A stretch of DNA of 44,200 nucleotides, taken from positions 664,909 to 709,108 of the forward strand of contig JH611156.1 of assembly GCA_000252525.1 (NCBI GenBank). Direction: 5' to 3'. Under the pieces are notes generated by a model. The model was not told the origin of the DNA and did not search any database. It saw nothing but the letters and a program-made list of their open reading frames with translations. The position numbers and the translations under genes were made by a program. Each line of letters opens with the position of its first letter. Position 1 is the first letter of the stretch. Of this stretch, positions 17,308-24,601 are shown one piece after another. This DNA comes from SAR86 cluster bacterium SAR86A. GTDB lineage: Bacteria; Pseudomonadota; Gammaproteobacteria; Magnimaribacterales; D2472.

Positions 17308-19788
17308 ATGAATAGTTTTAATAATATTAGGTCATATATTGCAAACTTCATTACCTTATCTGTATTAATTTTCAGTTTCGGATTGAATGCTTATCCAGAG
17401 ATGATGCCTGAAAATGAAAATGAAGTTGAAGAAAATGCCTCAGAACAACCAAAAATGCCCAAAGGGCCAATGTCAAAAAAGAAAGAGTATAAAACTATAG
17501 ATGAGTTTCTTGAAGACGGAGAATACAAATCTATAGATGGCTTCATGAATATATTGCATGAAACAGAAAAAGATAAATATTTTATGATATTGAATGACGA
17601 TCAACTCAATAAAGAATTCATTTACTTTACTTACATTCTAAACGGTCCTTCAGATGCTGGTCCAAGTGGAGGAGATATGGGTGAAGCATTTATTCTTGAG
17701 TTCAGGAAATTTAAGGAAGATATCGGTATATACAAAAAAAATACAAAGTTCGCATTTGATGATTCAAACAAAATATCTCAATCAAAATTGACGAATATTA
17801 TTGAGGCATTTTTAGGAAGATTCTCTGTCATAGTTAAAGAAGATTCCAGATACGTAATTAACATAGATAAGATGTTTCTGAGTGAAATGTTAGTTGCTAT
17901 TACGCCTAATATTCCAAAAGAATACATGGAATATTATAATCTGATACTTGGTAGGCCTGATTCGTCAAAAACATTCATTGATGAAGTAAGAAGCTACGAA
18001 AAAAATACTTCATTTAAAGTTAGGTATGGTTTTTACAATCCTAAACCAAAGTCTGGTAGATCAATTGATGCTATAACAGATAAAAGATATACATTTGTAG
18101 ATGGATTGCATTTATTTGTAGAGATGCCTGACGATAAGTTTGAGCCTAGAATTGCTGATCAAAGAATTGGATATTTTTCTGAAAAAGTTACAGATCTTTC
18201 AACCTACGATTCCAATAACGCTAGGGACCTTATAAATAGATGGAGATTAGTCAAAAAAGATCCTGATGCAGAGTTATCTGAGCCTGAACAGCCTTTAGTA
18301 TATTGGGTTGAAAATTCAACACCAGAAGAAATACGTCCGTTTGTTGTAAAAGGTATCGAAGCATGGAATAAAGCTTTTGAAAAAGCAGGTTTTAAGAATG
18401 CAATTGTTGCAAAAATTCAACCTGACGATGCCGAATGGGATGCAGGCGACGTAAGATATAACGTTGTAAGATGGGCTTCAACACCCTCACCTAGATATTC
18501 TGGATATGGCCCTAGTGTGGCAAATCCAAGGACTGGTGAAATTATAGCTGCAGATATTGTTCAAGAATTCAATGCGATTAAAAGGGGTTATACATACAGA
18601 AAATTGTGGGGATATACTGAAGAAAATGATCCTCTTGAGCAATGGATAGTATCACTAACAATGCATGAGGTTGGTCATACTTTAGGCTTAAGACATAACT
18701 TTAAATCAAGTTGGGTTTATGATGCTAAAGAAGTGCATGATGTATCTATTACTGGCGATAATCATATTGGCTCTGTAATGGACTATGACCCAATTAATTT
18801 AGCACCAGAAGGAATACCACAGGGTAATTTCTTTCCAACTGGTCCAGGATTTTATGATATCTGGGCAATTGAATTCGGTTATACCCCAAGCTTCACTGAT
18901 GAGGAACGTGAAAACCTTCTTTCAAAATCGACTCAGCCAGAATATATATTTGGAACTGATGGAGATGCAATGTCATCGCCAGGTGTAAATATTGATCCAA
19001 GAAACTACAGAGGTGATATGTCTAATGACCCTATTACATATACCTCTGACAGAATAAAAACTTTAAATGCAAAAATTGCTGAACTTCCAGAAATTTTTCT
19101 TACTGATGGAGAAACTTCTACAGAGTTCAGATCAAATTTTTATAGGCTTACAACTGAAAAAGGAAGGTTCCTTGATGGAGTTTCAAGGTTAATTGGTGGA
19201 GTTTACTCTAATAGAATTGTTAATGATCCAGACATCGACATGACTCCATTTGAAGCGGTTCCTTATGAAGATCAAAAAAGGGCCATGAGTTTAATTAAAG
19301 AACAGCTTTTATCAAATGATGCCTTCTCGTTTGATGAAAAATTACTTAAATATCTTCAAAGTGAAAAACGAGCTGCATATAGTCCTAGAAGAGGTGGAAA
19401 TGAAGATCCACAGCTGCATGATTTAGTTCTTGGCCTTCAAGGAAGAGCAATTGCACACATACTCCATCCAGTAGTAATGAAGAGACTAGTCGACAGTTCA
19501 CAATATGGTAACACTTATATGCCAGATGAAGTTCTATCTGACCTTTTCAGTGCTATCTTTGTTCAAAGAGAAATGCCAACTACATTTAAAATGAACCTAC
19601 AATCAAAATATGTTGATAGTCTAATAAGTGCATTAGATGATGACAGCTATGATGAAATATCTAAGTCTGCGATTTATGCATCTTTAGTTGATATAAAGGA
19701 TTTTACTAGGATTCCATATGGCGACTCCAAGACTAAAGTTCACTATAGATTTTTAAATTGGAAAGCAACAAAAGCTTTAGAAAATTAG
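17308..19788 (+). CDS. Secreted zinc metalloprotease, DUF5117/DUF4953 type
   Basis: 826 residues with an N-terminal signal sequence (hydrophobic about 10-30, ending near LNAYP) and an acidic/Met-Pro-rich linker. The zinc site HEVGHTLGLRH (His453, Glu454, His457, His463), followed by a Met-turn-like SVMDY, places it with the metzincin-like zinc-dependent proteases whose flanking regions are called DUF5117 and DUF4953. Such proteins are periplasmic or secreted, common in Bacteroidota and marine gammaproteobacteria, and of unknown physiological substrate. AAAGGA lies about 10 bases before the ATG. Its end overlaps the convergent MGMT-like gene by four bases. Confidence 0.9.
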   Translation: MNSFNNIRSYIANFITLSVLIFSFGLNAYPEMMPENENEVEENASEQPKMPKGPMSKKKEYKTIDEFLEDGEYKSIDGFMNILHETEKDKYFMILNDDQLNKEFIYFTYILNGPSDAGPSGGDMGEAFILEFRKFKEDIGIYKKNTKFAFDDSNKISQSKLTNIIEAFLGRFSVIVKEDSRYVINIDKMFLSEMLVAITPNIPKEYMEYYNLILGRPDSSKTFIDEVRSYEKNTSFKVRYGFYNPKPKSGRSIDAITDKRYTFVDGLHLFVEMPDDKFEPRIADQRIGYFSEKVTDLSTYDSNNARDLINRWRLVKKDPDAELSEPEQPLVYWVENSTPEEIRPFVVKGIEAWNKAFEKAGFKNAIVAKIQPDDAEWDAGDVRYNVVRWASTPSPRYSGYGPSVANPRTGEIIAADIVQEFNAIKRGYTYRKLWGYTEENDPLEQWIVSLTMHEVGHTLGLRHNFKSSWVYDAKEVHDVSITGDNHIGSVMDYDPINLAPEGIPQGNFFPTGPGFYDIWAIEFGYTPSFTDEERENLLSKSTQPEYIFGTDGDAMSSPGVNIDPRNYRGDMSNDPITYTSDRIKTLNAKIAELPEIFLTDGETSTEFRSNFYRLTTEKGRFLDGVSRLIGGVYSNRIVNDPDIDMTPFEAVPYEDQKRAMSLIKEQLLSNDAFSFDEKLLKYLQSEKRAAYSPRRGGNEDPQLHDLVLGLQGRAIAHILHPVVMKRLVDSSQYGNTYMPDEVLSDLFSAIFVQREMPTTFKMNLQSKYVDSLISALDDDSYDEISKSAIYASLVDIKDFTRIPYGDSKTKVHYRFLNWKATKALEN

Positions 19789-20051
19789 GAAGACTCGCAC
19801 TTAAGTAATGCTTTTTTTAATGCTGTGCCTCCATTAATGCTGTATCCTCCAATTTCACCATTGGAGCATATAACTCGATGACACGGTCTAATGATTGGCA
19901 ATGGGTTTTTACCACAAGCATTTGCAACTGCTCTGTATGACCTAGGTCTTCCAATTCTAATTGCTATATCTCGATATGACCTAGTTTCACCATATGGTAT
20001 TTTTTCAATTTCTTTCCATACCAATCTTTGAAAATCAGTTGGCTTTTTCAT
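19785..20051 (-). CDS. MGMT-family single-domain DNA alkyltransferase-like protein
   Basis: 88 residues that cover only the C-terminal DNA-binding/active-site domain of O6-alkylguanine alkyltransferases. It has the helix-turn-helix region (SYRDIAIRIGRPRSYRAVANACGKNP, in part) with the arginine finger, and the active-site IIRPCHRVI with the acceptor cysteine present. Atl proteins of similar size carry Trp or another residue in place of this cysteine. Full-length Ogt/Ada-C is about 165-180 residues, so the N-terminal domain is absent here. It could be a minimal alkyltransferase or a damage-recognition protein feeding nucleotide excision repair. Its ATG directly follows the rocD stop codon. Confidence 0.87.
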   Translation of the reverse strand: MKKPTDFQRLVWKEIEKIPYGETRSYRDIAIRIGRPRSYRAVANACGKNPLPIIRPCHRVICSNGEIGGYSINGGTALKKALLKCESS

Positions 20052-21302
20052 TTATTTAATTGAAGTAATCACTTTAGTTATTTTATTTAGTGCCCAATCA
20101 ATATCTTTTTTTCCAATCATCAGTGGAGGAGCAAATCTAATTACTGTCTCATGTGTCTCTTTACACAGAAGCCCCTCATTTAATAACATCATGCAAAGAT
20201 TTTTAGCACTAACTTCTGCATTATTGAGCTCCATGCCTATCCAAAGTCCTTTTCCTCTGACTTCTTTAATTATTTTCGAATCAATATCTTTGAGCTTCGA
20301 TAAAAAATAGTCACCCATAGTTTTGCTATTTTCAATCAATTTTTCCTCAAATAATAAATCCAAAGCTTTTGAAGCTACTTTTGACGCGAGAGGATTTCCA
20401 CCAAATGTTGACCCATGAGATCCAGGTTTAAAATGATTCATTATTTCTTTTGAACTTAAAAAAGCTGAAATTGGTAAAAGAGCTCCACCCAATGCTTTAC
20501 CAAGAATAAGGCCATCAGGCTTAATGTTTTCATGCTCATAAGCAAAAAGTTTTCCAGTTCTTCCCAACCCTGATTGAATTTCATCTAATATCAGAAGGAT
20601 ATTTTTTTCTGTACACAATGCTCTTAACTCTTTTAGCCATCCTTCTCTGGGAACCCGTATTCCTGCTTCACCTTGGATCGGTTCAACTAAAATTGCACAT
20701 GTATTTTCATTAATTTTTTTTTCAAAAGTATTGATCGACAAACACTTCTCAATAGAGTCACACTCACAGGAGCCACAGAAATTTGCAGCATCAAAGCCTG
20801 GAGTAAATGGTCCAAAACCTTTTTTATATGCATCATCTGTTGAAAAGCTAACAATGGTCGTTGTTCTTCCATGAAAGTTTCCATCTGCAACTATAATTTC
20901 TGCTTTATCCTCAGGGATTCCCTTTGAAAAATATCCCCACCTTCTCGCAGCTTTTATAGCTGTTTCAACTGCCTCTGCTCCAGTATTCATTGTTAATACT
21001 GATTCAAATCCTGACAGATTTGATAATTTTTCTAAAAAATCTGCAAAAGGTTCTGTATAAAATGCTCTCGATGTAATTGATAGTTTTTTTGATTGTTCAT
21101 GAATAACTTCAATTAATTTTGGATGAGAATGTCCATGACTGACTGCTGAGTATGCAGAAACCATATCAAGATATTTATTACCATCTACATCCCAAAGATA
21201 TGCTCCCTCTCCTTTGTTGAGCACCACAGATAATGGAGAATAATTTTTAGCACCATATAAGGATTCTTTTTTAATATATTCGTCTTGTAAACTTGATGGC
21301 AT
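20052..21302 (-). CDS. rocD: Ornithine aminotransferase with a cysteine-rich insertion
   Basis: PLP-dependent class III aminotransferase, 416 residues, converting ornithine and 2-oxoglutarate to glutamate-5-semialdehyde and glutamate. The cofactor region includes NTGAEAVETAIK, the PLP aspartate in LILDEIQSGLGRTG, Lys269 in LGKALGG, and GSHGSTFGGNPLAS. After GPFTPGF, where known enzymes have a short connecting loop, this protein has an extra stretch of about ten residues with Cys176-x2-Cys179-x-Cys181-x5-Cys187, which could bind a metal. It is divergent from the ctlX-like gene across only 43 bases, consistent with a citrulline/ornithine degradation pair. Other omega-aminotransferases are possible, but ornithine fits best. 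Confidence 0.88.
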   Translation of the reverse strand: MPSSLQDEYIKKESLYGAKNYSPLSVVLNKGEGAYLWDVDGNKYLDMVSAYSAVSHGHSHPKLIEVIHEQSKKLSITSRAFYTEPFADFLEKLSNLSGFESVLTMNTGAEAVETAIKAARRWGYFSKGIPEDKAEIIVADGNFHGRTTTIVSFSTDDAYKKGFGPFTPGFDAANFCGSCECDSIEKCLSINTFEKKINENTCAILVEPIQGEAGIRVPREGWLKELRALCTEKNILLILDEIQSGLGRTGKLFAYEHENIKPDGLILGKALGGALLPISAFLSSKEIMNHFKPGSHGSTFGGNPLASKVASKALDLLFEEKLIENSKTMGDYFLSKLKDIDSKIIKEVRGKGLWIGMELNNAEVSAKNLCMMLLNEGLLCKETHETVIRFAPPLMIGKKDIDWALNKITKVITSIK

Positions 21303-21345
21303 GGGTGTATTTTAACCGGATAGCATTTGTCGGCAAGGAAAATAT

Positions 21346-22242
21346 ATGTCTAAACAATCAACTTCACATTTATTTATGATTGAGCCTGAATCTTTTTATT
21401 CAAATGAACAAACTTCATATACCAATCACTATCAAGAAGATGCTTCAAATGAAGATATAGCAGATATAACAAAAAAAGCACTTGTTGAATTTCATAACTT
21501 AAAAGACAAAATTGAAGCCAAAGGAATTCAGGTAACAAGCTTAAAAGGCTCAAAAGAATGTCCCGATCACATATTTCCAAATTGGTTTATGACATTCGAT
21601 AACAAAACAATGCAGATTTTTAGCATGTTGGCTCCAAACAGAAGAAAGGAAAAGAAATTATCAATGATTGAACATTTATCTGAAACATATGAATTGACTG
21701 CAGACTTTTCATATCTTGAAAACAAAGAAATATTTCTTGAGTCAACAAGCAGTATGGTTTTTGACAGAGTTAATAGGATTGTCTATGCAGGAATATCACC
21801 AAGAACAAATGCTGTTCAATTAATTATATGGTGTAGAAACAATGATTTTGAACTAGTGTTATTTGAAACAGAAAGTCATACTGGCTCGCCTATATATCAT
21901 ACTGATGTATTAATGTACGTTGGAACAGATATCATTGGCATATGTTTTGATGTAATCAAAGAGGAGCATGTAGATTACGTTAGAGAAAAAGTAAATGCTC
22001 ATCATGATGTTGTTGAGCTTACTTCTGAGCAAATTCAAAACTTTTCAGGTAACGCGATTGAAGCAAAAAATGAAGCAGGAGAACTTTTCTTGATTATTTC
22101 ATCCAGAGGATTCAATGCATTGAATGATGATCAGGTAAATAAGCTTTTAAAAAGTTACAAAGAAATTATCCATTCAGATATTCCTACCATTGAAAAATAT
22201 GGTGGAGGATCTGCTCGATGTATGTTAACTGAACTATTTTAA
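21346..22242 (+). CDS. ctlX: Citrulline hydrolase/arginine deiminase-like protein (CtlX family)
   Basis: 298 residues of the guanidino-group-modifying amidinotransferase/deiminase superfamily, CtlX branch (COG4874). Family signs are FPNWFMTFDN, SMVFDRVNRIVYAGISPRT, catalytic His185 in IYHTDVLMYVG and catalytic Cys292 in GGGSARCMLTE close to the C-terminus. The Francisella member hydrolyses citrulline to ornithine, CO2 and ammonia. Placement beside rocD supports a route citrulline to ornithine to glutamate semialdehyde; the exact substrate here is inferred. AAGGA lies about seven bases before the ATG. Confidence 0.85.
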   Translation: MSKQSTSHLFMIEPESFYSNEQTSYTNHYQEDASNEDIADITKKALVEFHNLKDKIEAKGIQVTSLKGSKECPDHIFPNWFMTFDNKTMQIFSMLAPNRRKEKKLSMIEHLSETYELTADFSYLENKEIFLESTSSMVFDRVNRIVYAGISPRTNAVQLIIWCRNNDFELVLFETESHTGSPIYHTDVLMYVGTDIIGICFDVIKEEHVDYVREKVNAHHDVVELTSEQIQNFSGNAIEAKNEAGELFLIISSRGFNALNDDQVNKLLKSYKEIIHSDIPTIEKYGGGSARCMLTELF

Positions 22243-22243
22243 A

Positions 22244-22265
22244 TTCGGAGGGTTTCCCCTCCGAA
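22244..22265. terminator. Hairpin between converging genes
   Basis: Perfect 9-bp inverted repeat TTCGGAGGG / CCCTCCGAA with loop TTTC, starting one base after the ctlX stop codon. The stem is strong, but on the plus strand it is followed by A rather than U, and on the minus strand only a short U stretch follows. It may still end or protect both converging transcripts. Confidence 0.5.
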
Positions 22266-22279
22266 AAAATTGCCATTAA

Positions 22280-23065
22280 TTAGGTGCTTGGATTATTGTA
22301 AAGCTCATAGCTATCATAATAATCAGGAGAAATACATGTAGATATCTCATCAAATTTAGCTTGCATGGCTTTACCATTTTCTTCCCAATCTGCATTACCT
22401 GATTTCATTGAGTCAAAGCTAGCATGCCAATTACCCCATAGAAAATCAGCTTCAGCTCCATCAAACTCTGGAAAATATACGCCAAAGAAATAAGGATTTG
22501 CACTACCATTTTGATCAAGATATTCATTAAATTGAACAACAGCAGCTCTTAAATCTTGTCTTACTTTTCCTTCTTTAAAATTACAAGCAAGAAATTCAGA
22601 TGCAAAGTAACCCTGCTCACCCATTACCTCTCCAAATGATGCAGGATCTCTAGGTAAGTAGAATGTCCAAGGGAATCTTCCCTCGATATCGCATGTCATT
22701 ACATCAGCGTATTTTTCAGACCATGCAAGAAACTCAGGTGATGGATTGCTAAAAGCATTATCGGAGCTTTCTTTTGAATCCCATTCTAATTCCCACCAAC
22801 CATTTGAAAATCTATGATCTTCTCCAACTGGTGCATATACTCCAGCCCAACCAAGACCTGCAGCAGATGGCAGTTCCTGCCAAGCAGCTAACATTTCTTG
22901 AATCCCATCATCAAATGCTGGACCAGCGTTGCATGCTAAGAATTCATTGTAATAAGGACCTTTATAGATAGGTCCAGTGTCACCTGAGACAGCTGCGTCC
23001 TCTTGTGCACAACTAACAATAAATAAAATTACAAAAGCACTTAATATATATTTATAATTGCTCAT
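22280..23065 (-). CDS. Lipoprotein with two tandem cysteine-pair units, unknown function
   Basis: 261 residues; the lipoprotein signal ends at IVSC with Cys19 lipidated. The mature part is a tandem duplication: unit one (about 38-140) begins YYNEFLACN and unit two (about 153-250) begins YFASEFLACN. Each unit holds a cysteine pair about 80 residues apart (C45-C125 and C161-C244), Trp-rich strands (GWWELEWDSKESSDNA; LWGNWHASFDSMKSGNA) and a Trp/helix segment before the second cysteine. The exported protein at 11112 shares this design. A ferredoxin-like alpha/beta fold repeated twice is a reasonable guess; no enzyme is recognised. Its ATG overlaps the stop codon of the membrane protein upstream (TAATG), so the two are coupled. 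Confidence 0.8.
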   Translation of the reverse strand: MSNYKYILSAFVILFIVSCAQEDAAVSGDTGPIYKGPYYNEFLACNAGPAFDDGIQEMLAAWQELPSAAGLGWAGVYAPVGEDHRFSNGWWELEWDSKESSDNAFSNPSPEFLAWSEKYADVMTCDIEGRFPWTFYLPRDPASFGEVMGEQGYFASEFLACNFKEGKVRQDLRAAVVQFNEYLDQNGSANPYFFGVYFPEFDGAEADFLWGNWHASFDSMKSGNADWEENGKAMQAKFDEISTCISPDYYDSYELYNNPST

Positions 23066-23466
23066 TATGACTTTTTAACCCAAATTTGAGTCATTTGCAT
23101 TACAACAATTGAGCCTAAAAATACCCATTGAACTATTCCTAGCTTGCCGTCAGCCATAGCGACAAAGTTTTCAGCATTTGACGAAATATCTTGCACTTCT
23201 GATAATGCACTAAATGCATTTGCATATCCAAAGGCTATATTTTGGCCTTGAGCCATAGTAACTAGAGTAAAGACAGCTATTGATAAGCAAAAAAGAGTTG
23301 TAAAGATTTTGCCAAGTAAATTAACATCACCATCGTAATAGATTCTGCTTGTAAATCTAAATCCAACCCAGATTAAAAACGAGCAAGCTGCAAAGAAAAT
23401 TGCATTACTTATGAAAGCAGTATTCATTCCATTCCAGATTGCCATCTCATTCATAAATTGATCCAT
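23065..23466 (-). CDS. Small three-helix membrane protein, unknown function
   Basis: 133 residues with three hydrophobic helices: about 16-36 (ISNAIFFAACSFLIWVGF), about 50-70 (LGKIFTTLFCLSIAVFTLV) and about 108-128 (GIVQWVFLGSIVVMQMTQI). No family is recognised. A strong ribosome site (AAGGGAG, seven bases before the ATG) supports the start. It overlaps the two-unit lipoprotein by one base, so it probably forms a complex or at least an operon with it. Confidence 0.75.
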   Translation of the reverse strand: MDQFMNEMAIWNGMNTAFISNAIFFAACSFLIWVGFRFTSRIYYDGDVNLLGKIFTTLFCLSIAVFTLVTMAQGQNIAFGYANAFSALSEVQDISSNAENFVAMADGKLGIVQWVFLGSIVVMQMTQIWVKKS

Positions 23467-23585
23467 ATTAATTCTCCCTTATTAATTAAAATGTAATATT
23501 TGATACTACATTAATATTGATCGATATATAAAAAAATTAAGTAAAAAATCTTTACATATTTTTAAGAGGCTAAGAATTCTTAGAA

Positions 23586-24437
23586 TTAAATCTCTTTAAC
23601 AAATTGGCTAACTTGTTTTATACCACCTAGAGGAAAGAAATGAACCTTTTCGATATTAAAATCAGGATTACTTGATTTGTATGCAGCTAGTTCACTAATT
23701 ATTTGAGTCGGTTTATAAGGAAGTAATAATTTTGTAATGTCCTTCGCTCTTTTTTGAAGAATCTTTATTGATGCACCAACACCGCACTCAATAGAATATC
23801 TTAGAAGTGTTTGTAATTTTGCAGGTCCAGCAATACCAATATGAACTGGTATATCTATGCCAGATTTTTGAATACCATTCACCCATTCAATTACAGAATT
23901 AGAATCAAAACAAAATTGAGTAGTAATTGCCATAGATGCATCTGTTCTTTTGCTAAATTCATTTTTCCATGACAATGCTTGGTCAACATTTGCAGTAGTT
24001 CCATCGGGATCAATTTCTTTACTACCCTCAGGGTGACCAGCTATATGTAAGTTTTTAAATCCTGCTTTATCAAATAGCTCAGACTCGATTAATTGAATTG
24101 AAGAATCAAATTCACCATAAGGCTTATTAGCACCACCTGCAATCAAAAGTGCATTTTCAACACCTGCTTCATTTTTGTATCTTCCAATCCAATCTTTAAG
24201 AGTGTCTTTATCTTTGATAATTCTTGCTGGAAAATGAGGCATTGCTTTAAAGCCTTGATCAGTAATTTTTTTTGCCGTTGCTACAGTTTCCTCTATTGGA
24301 GTTCCTTCAATATGTGCAATATAAATTAAAGTCCCAGGCGACAAGTAATCTGAAAAATTATCAATTTTTTTTGCAGCATTAGGCGTAACTTCAATGGAGA
24401 AATCATTCAAAAAACTAACTACTTGTTCATTTGCCAT
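23586..24437 (-). CDS. Methylenetetrahydrofolate reductase-like flavoprotein
   Basis: 283 residues of the MetF TIM-barrel family. It starts with the active-site strand SIEVTP (the Glu matches that of SFEFFPP in E. coli MetF) and has APHF-like MPHFPARI, TTQFCFD (matching ITQFFFD), and a C-terminal HFFPLGGI. Where classical MetF has the flavin-tuning Asp in LRGD, this protein reads LLIAGGANKP, so that Asp is not present. Proteins of this subtype occur in marine alphaproteobacteria near methylated-compound demethylation genes, as far as I recall, so a role in one-carbon oxidation is possible. It starts 21 bases downstream of tRNA-Ser. Confidence 0.82.
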   Translation of the reverse strand: MANEQVVSFLNDFSIEVTPNAAKKIDNFSDYLSPGTLIYIAHIEGTPIEETVATAKKITDQGFKAMPHFPARIIKDKDTLKDWIGRYKNEAGVENALLIAGGANKPYGEFDSSIQLIESELFDKAGFKNLHIAGHPEGSKEIDPDGTTANVDQALSWKNEFSKRTDASMAITTQFCFDSNSVIEWVNGIQKSGIDIPVHIGIAGPAKLQTLLRYSIECGVGASIKILQKRAKDITKLLLPYKPTQIISELAAYKSSNPDFNIEKVHFFPLGGIKQVSQFVKEI

Positions 24438-24458
24438 AACGTATTAAATCATAAAAAT

Positions 24459-24548
24459 TGGCGGAGAGTGAGGGATTCGAACCCTCGAACCAGTTGCCCA
24501 GTTACCTCCTTAGCAGGGAGGCGCTTTCGACCACTCAGCCAACTCTCC
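24459..24548 (-). tRNA. tRNA-Ser (anticodon GCT)
   Basis: On the minus strand, acceptor GGAGAGT pairs with ACTCTCC, discriminator G, encoded CCA. Anticodon stem CCTCC/GGAGG encloses CTGCTAA with anticodon GCT, for AGC/AGU codons. A long variable arm, as in class II tRNAs, precedes the T-arm (GTTCGAA loop). It lies 53 bases after pyrC and 21 before the metF-like gene in the same direction, so shared transcription is possible. Confidence 0.97.
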
Positions 24549-24601
24549 TATTTGTTTAAGAAAATGGATTATAACTCTTTGAATTTATAAAGATAACTAA
24601 T

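Noticed and set aside
23570-23583. Palindrome CTAAGAATTCTTAG next to the end of the metF-like gene
   Set aside because: No loop, no T-run, and not near a promoter of the flanking genes in a useful position; probably chance.
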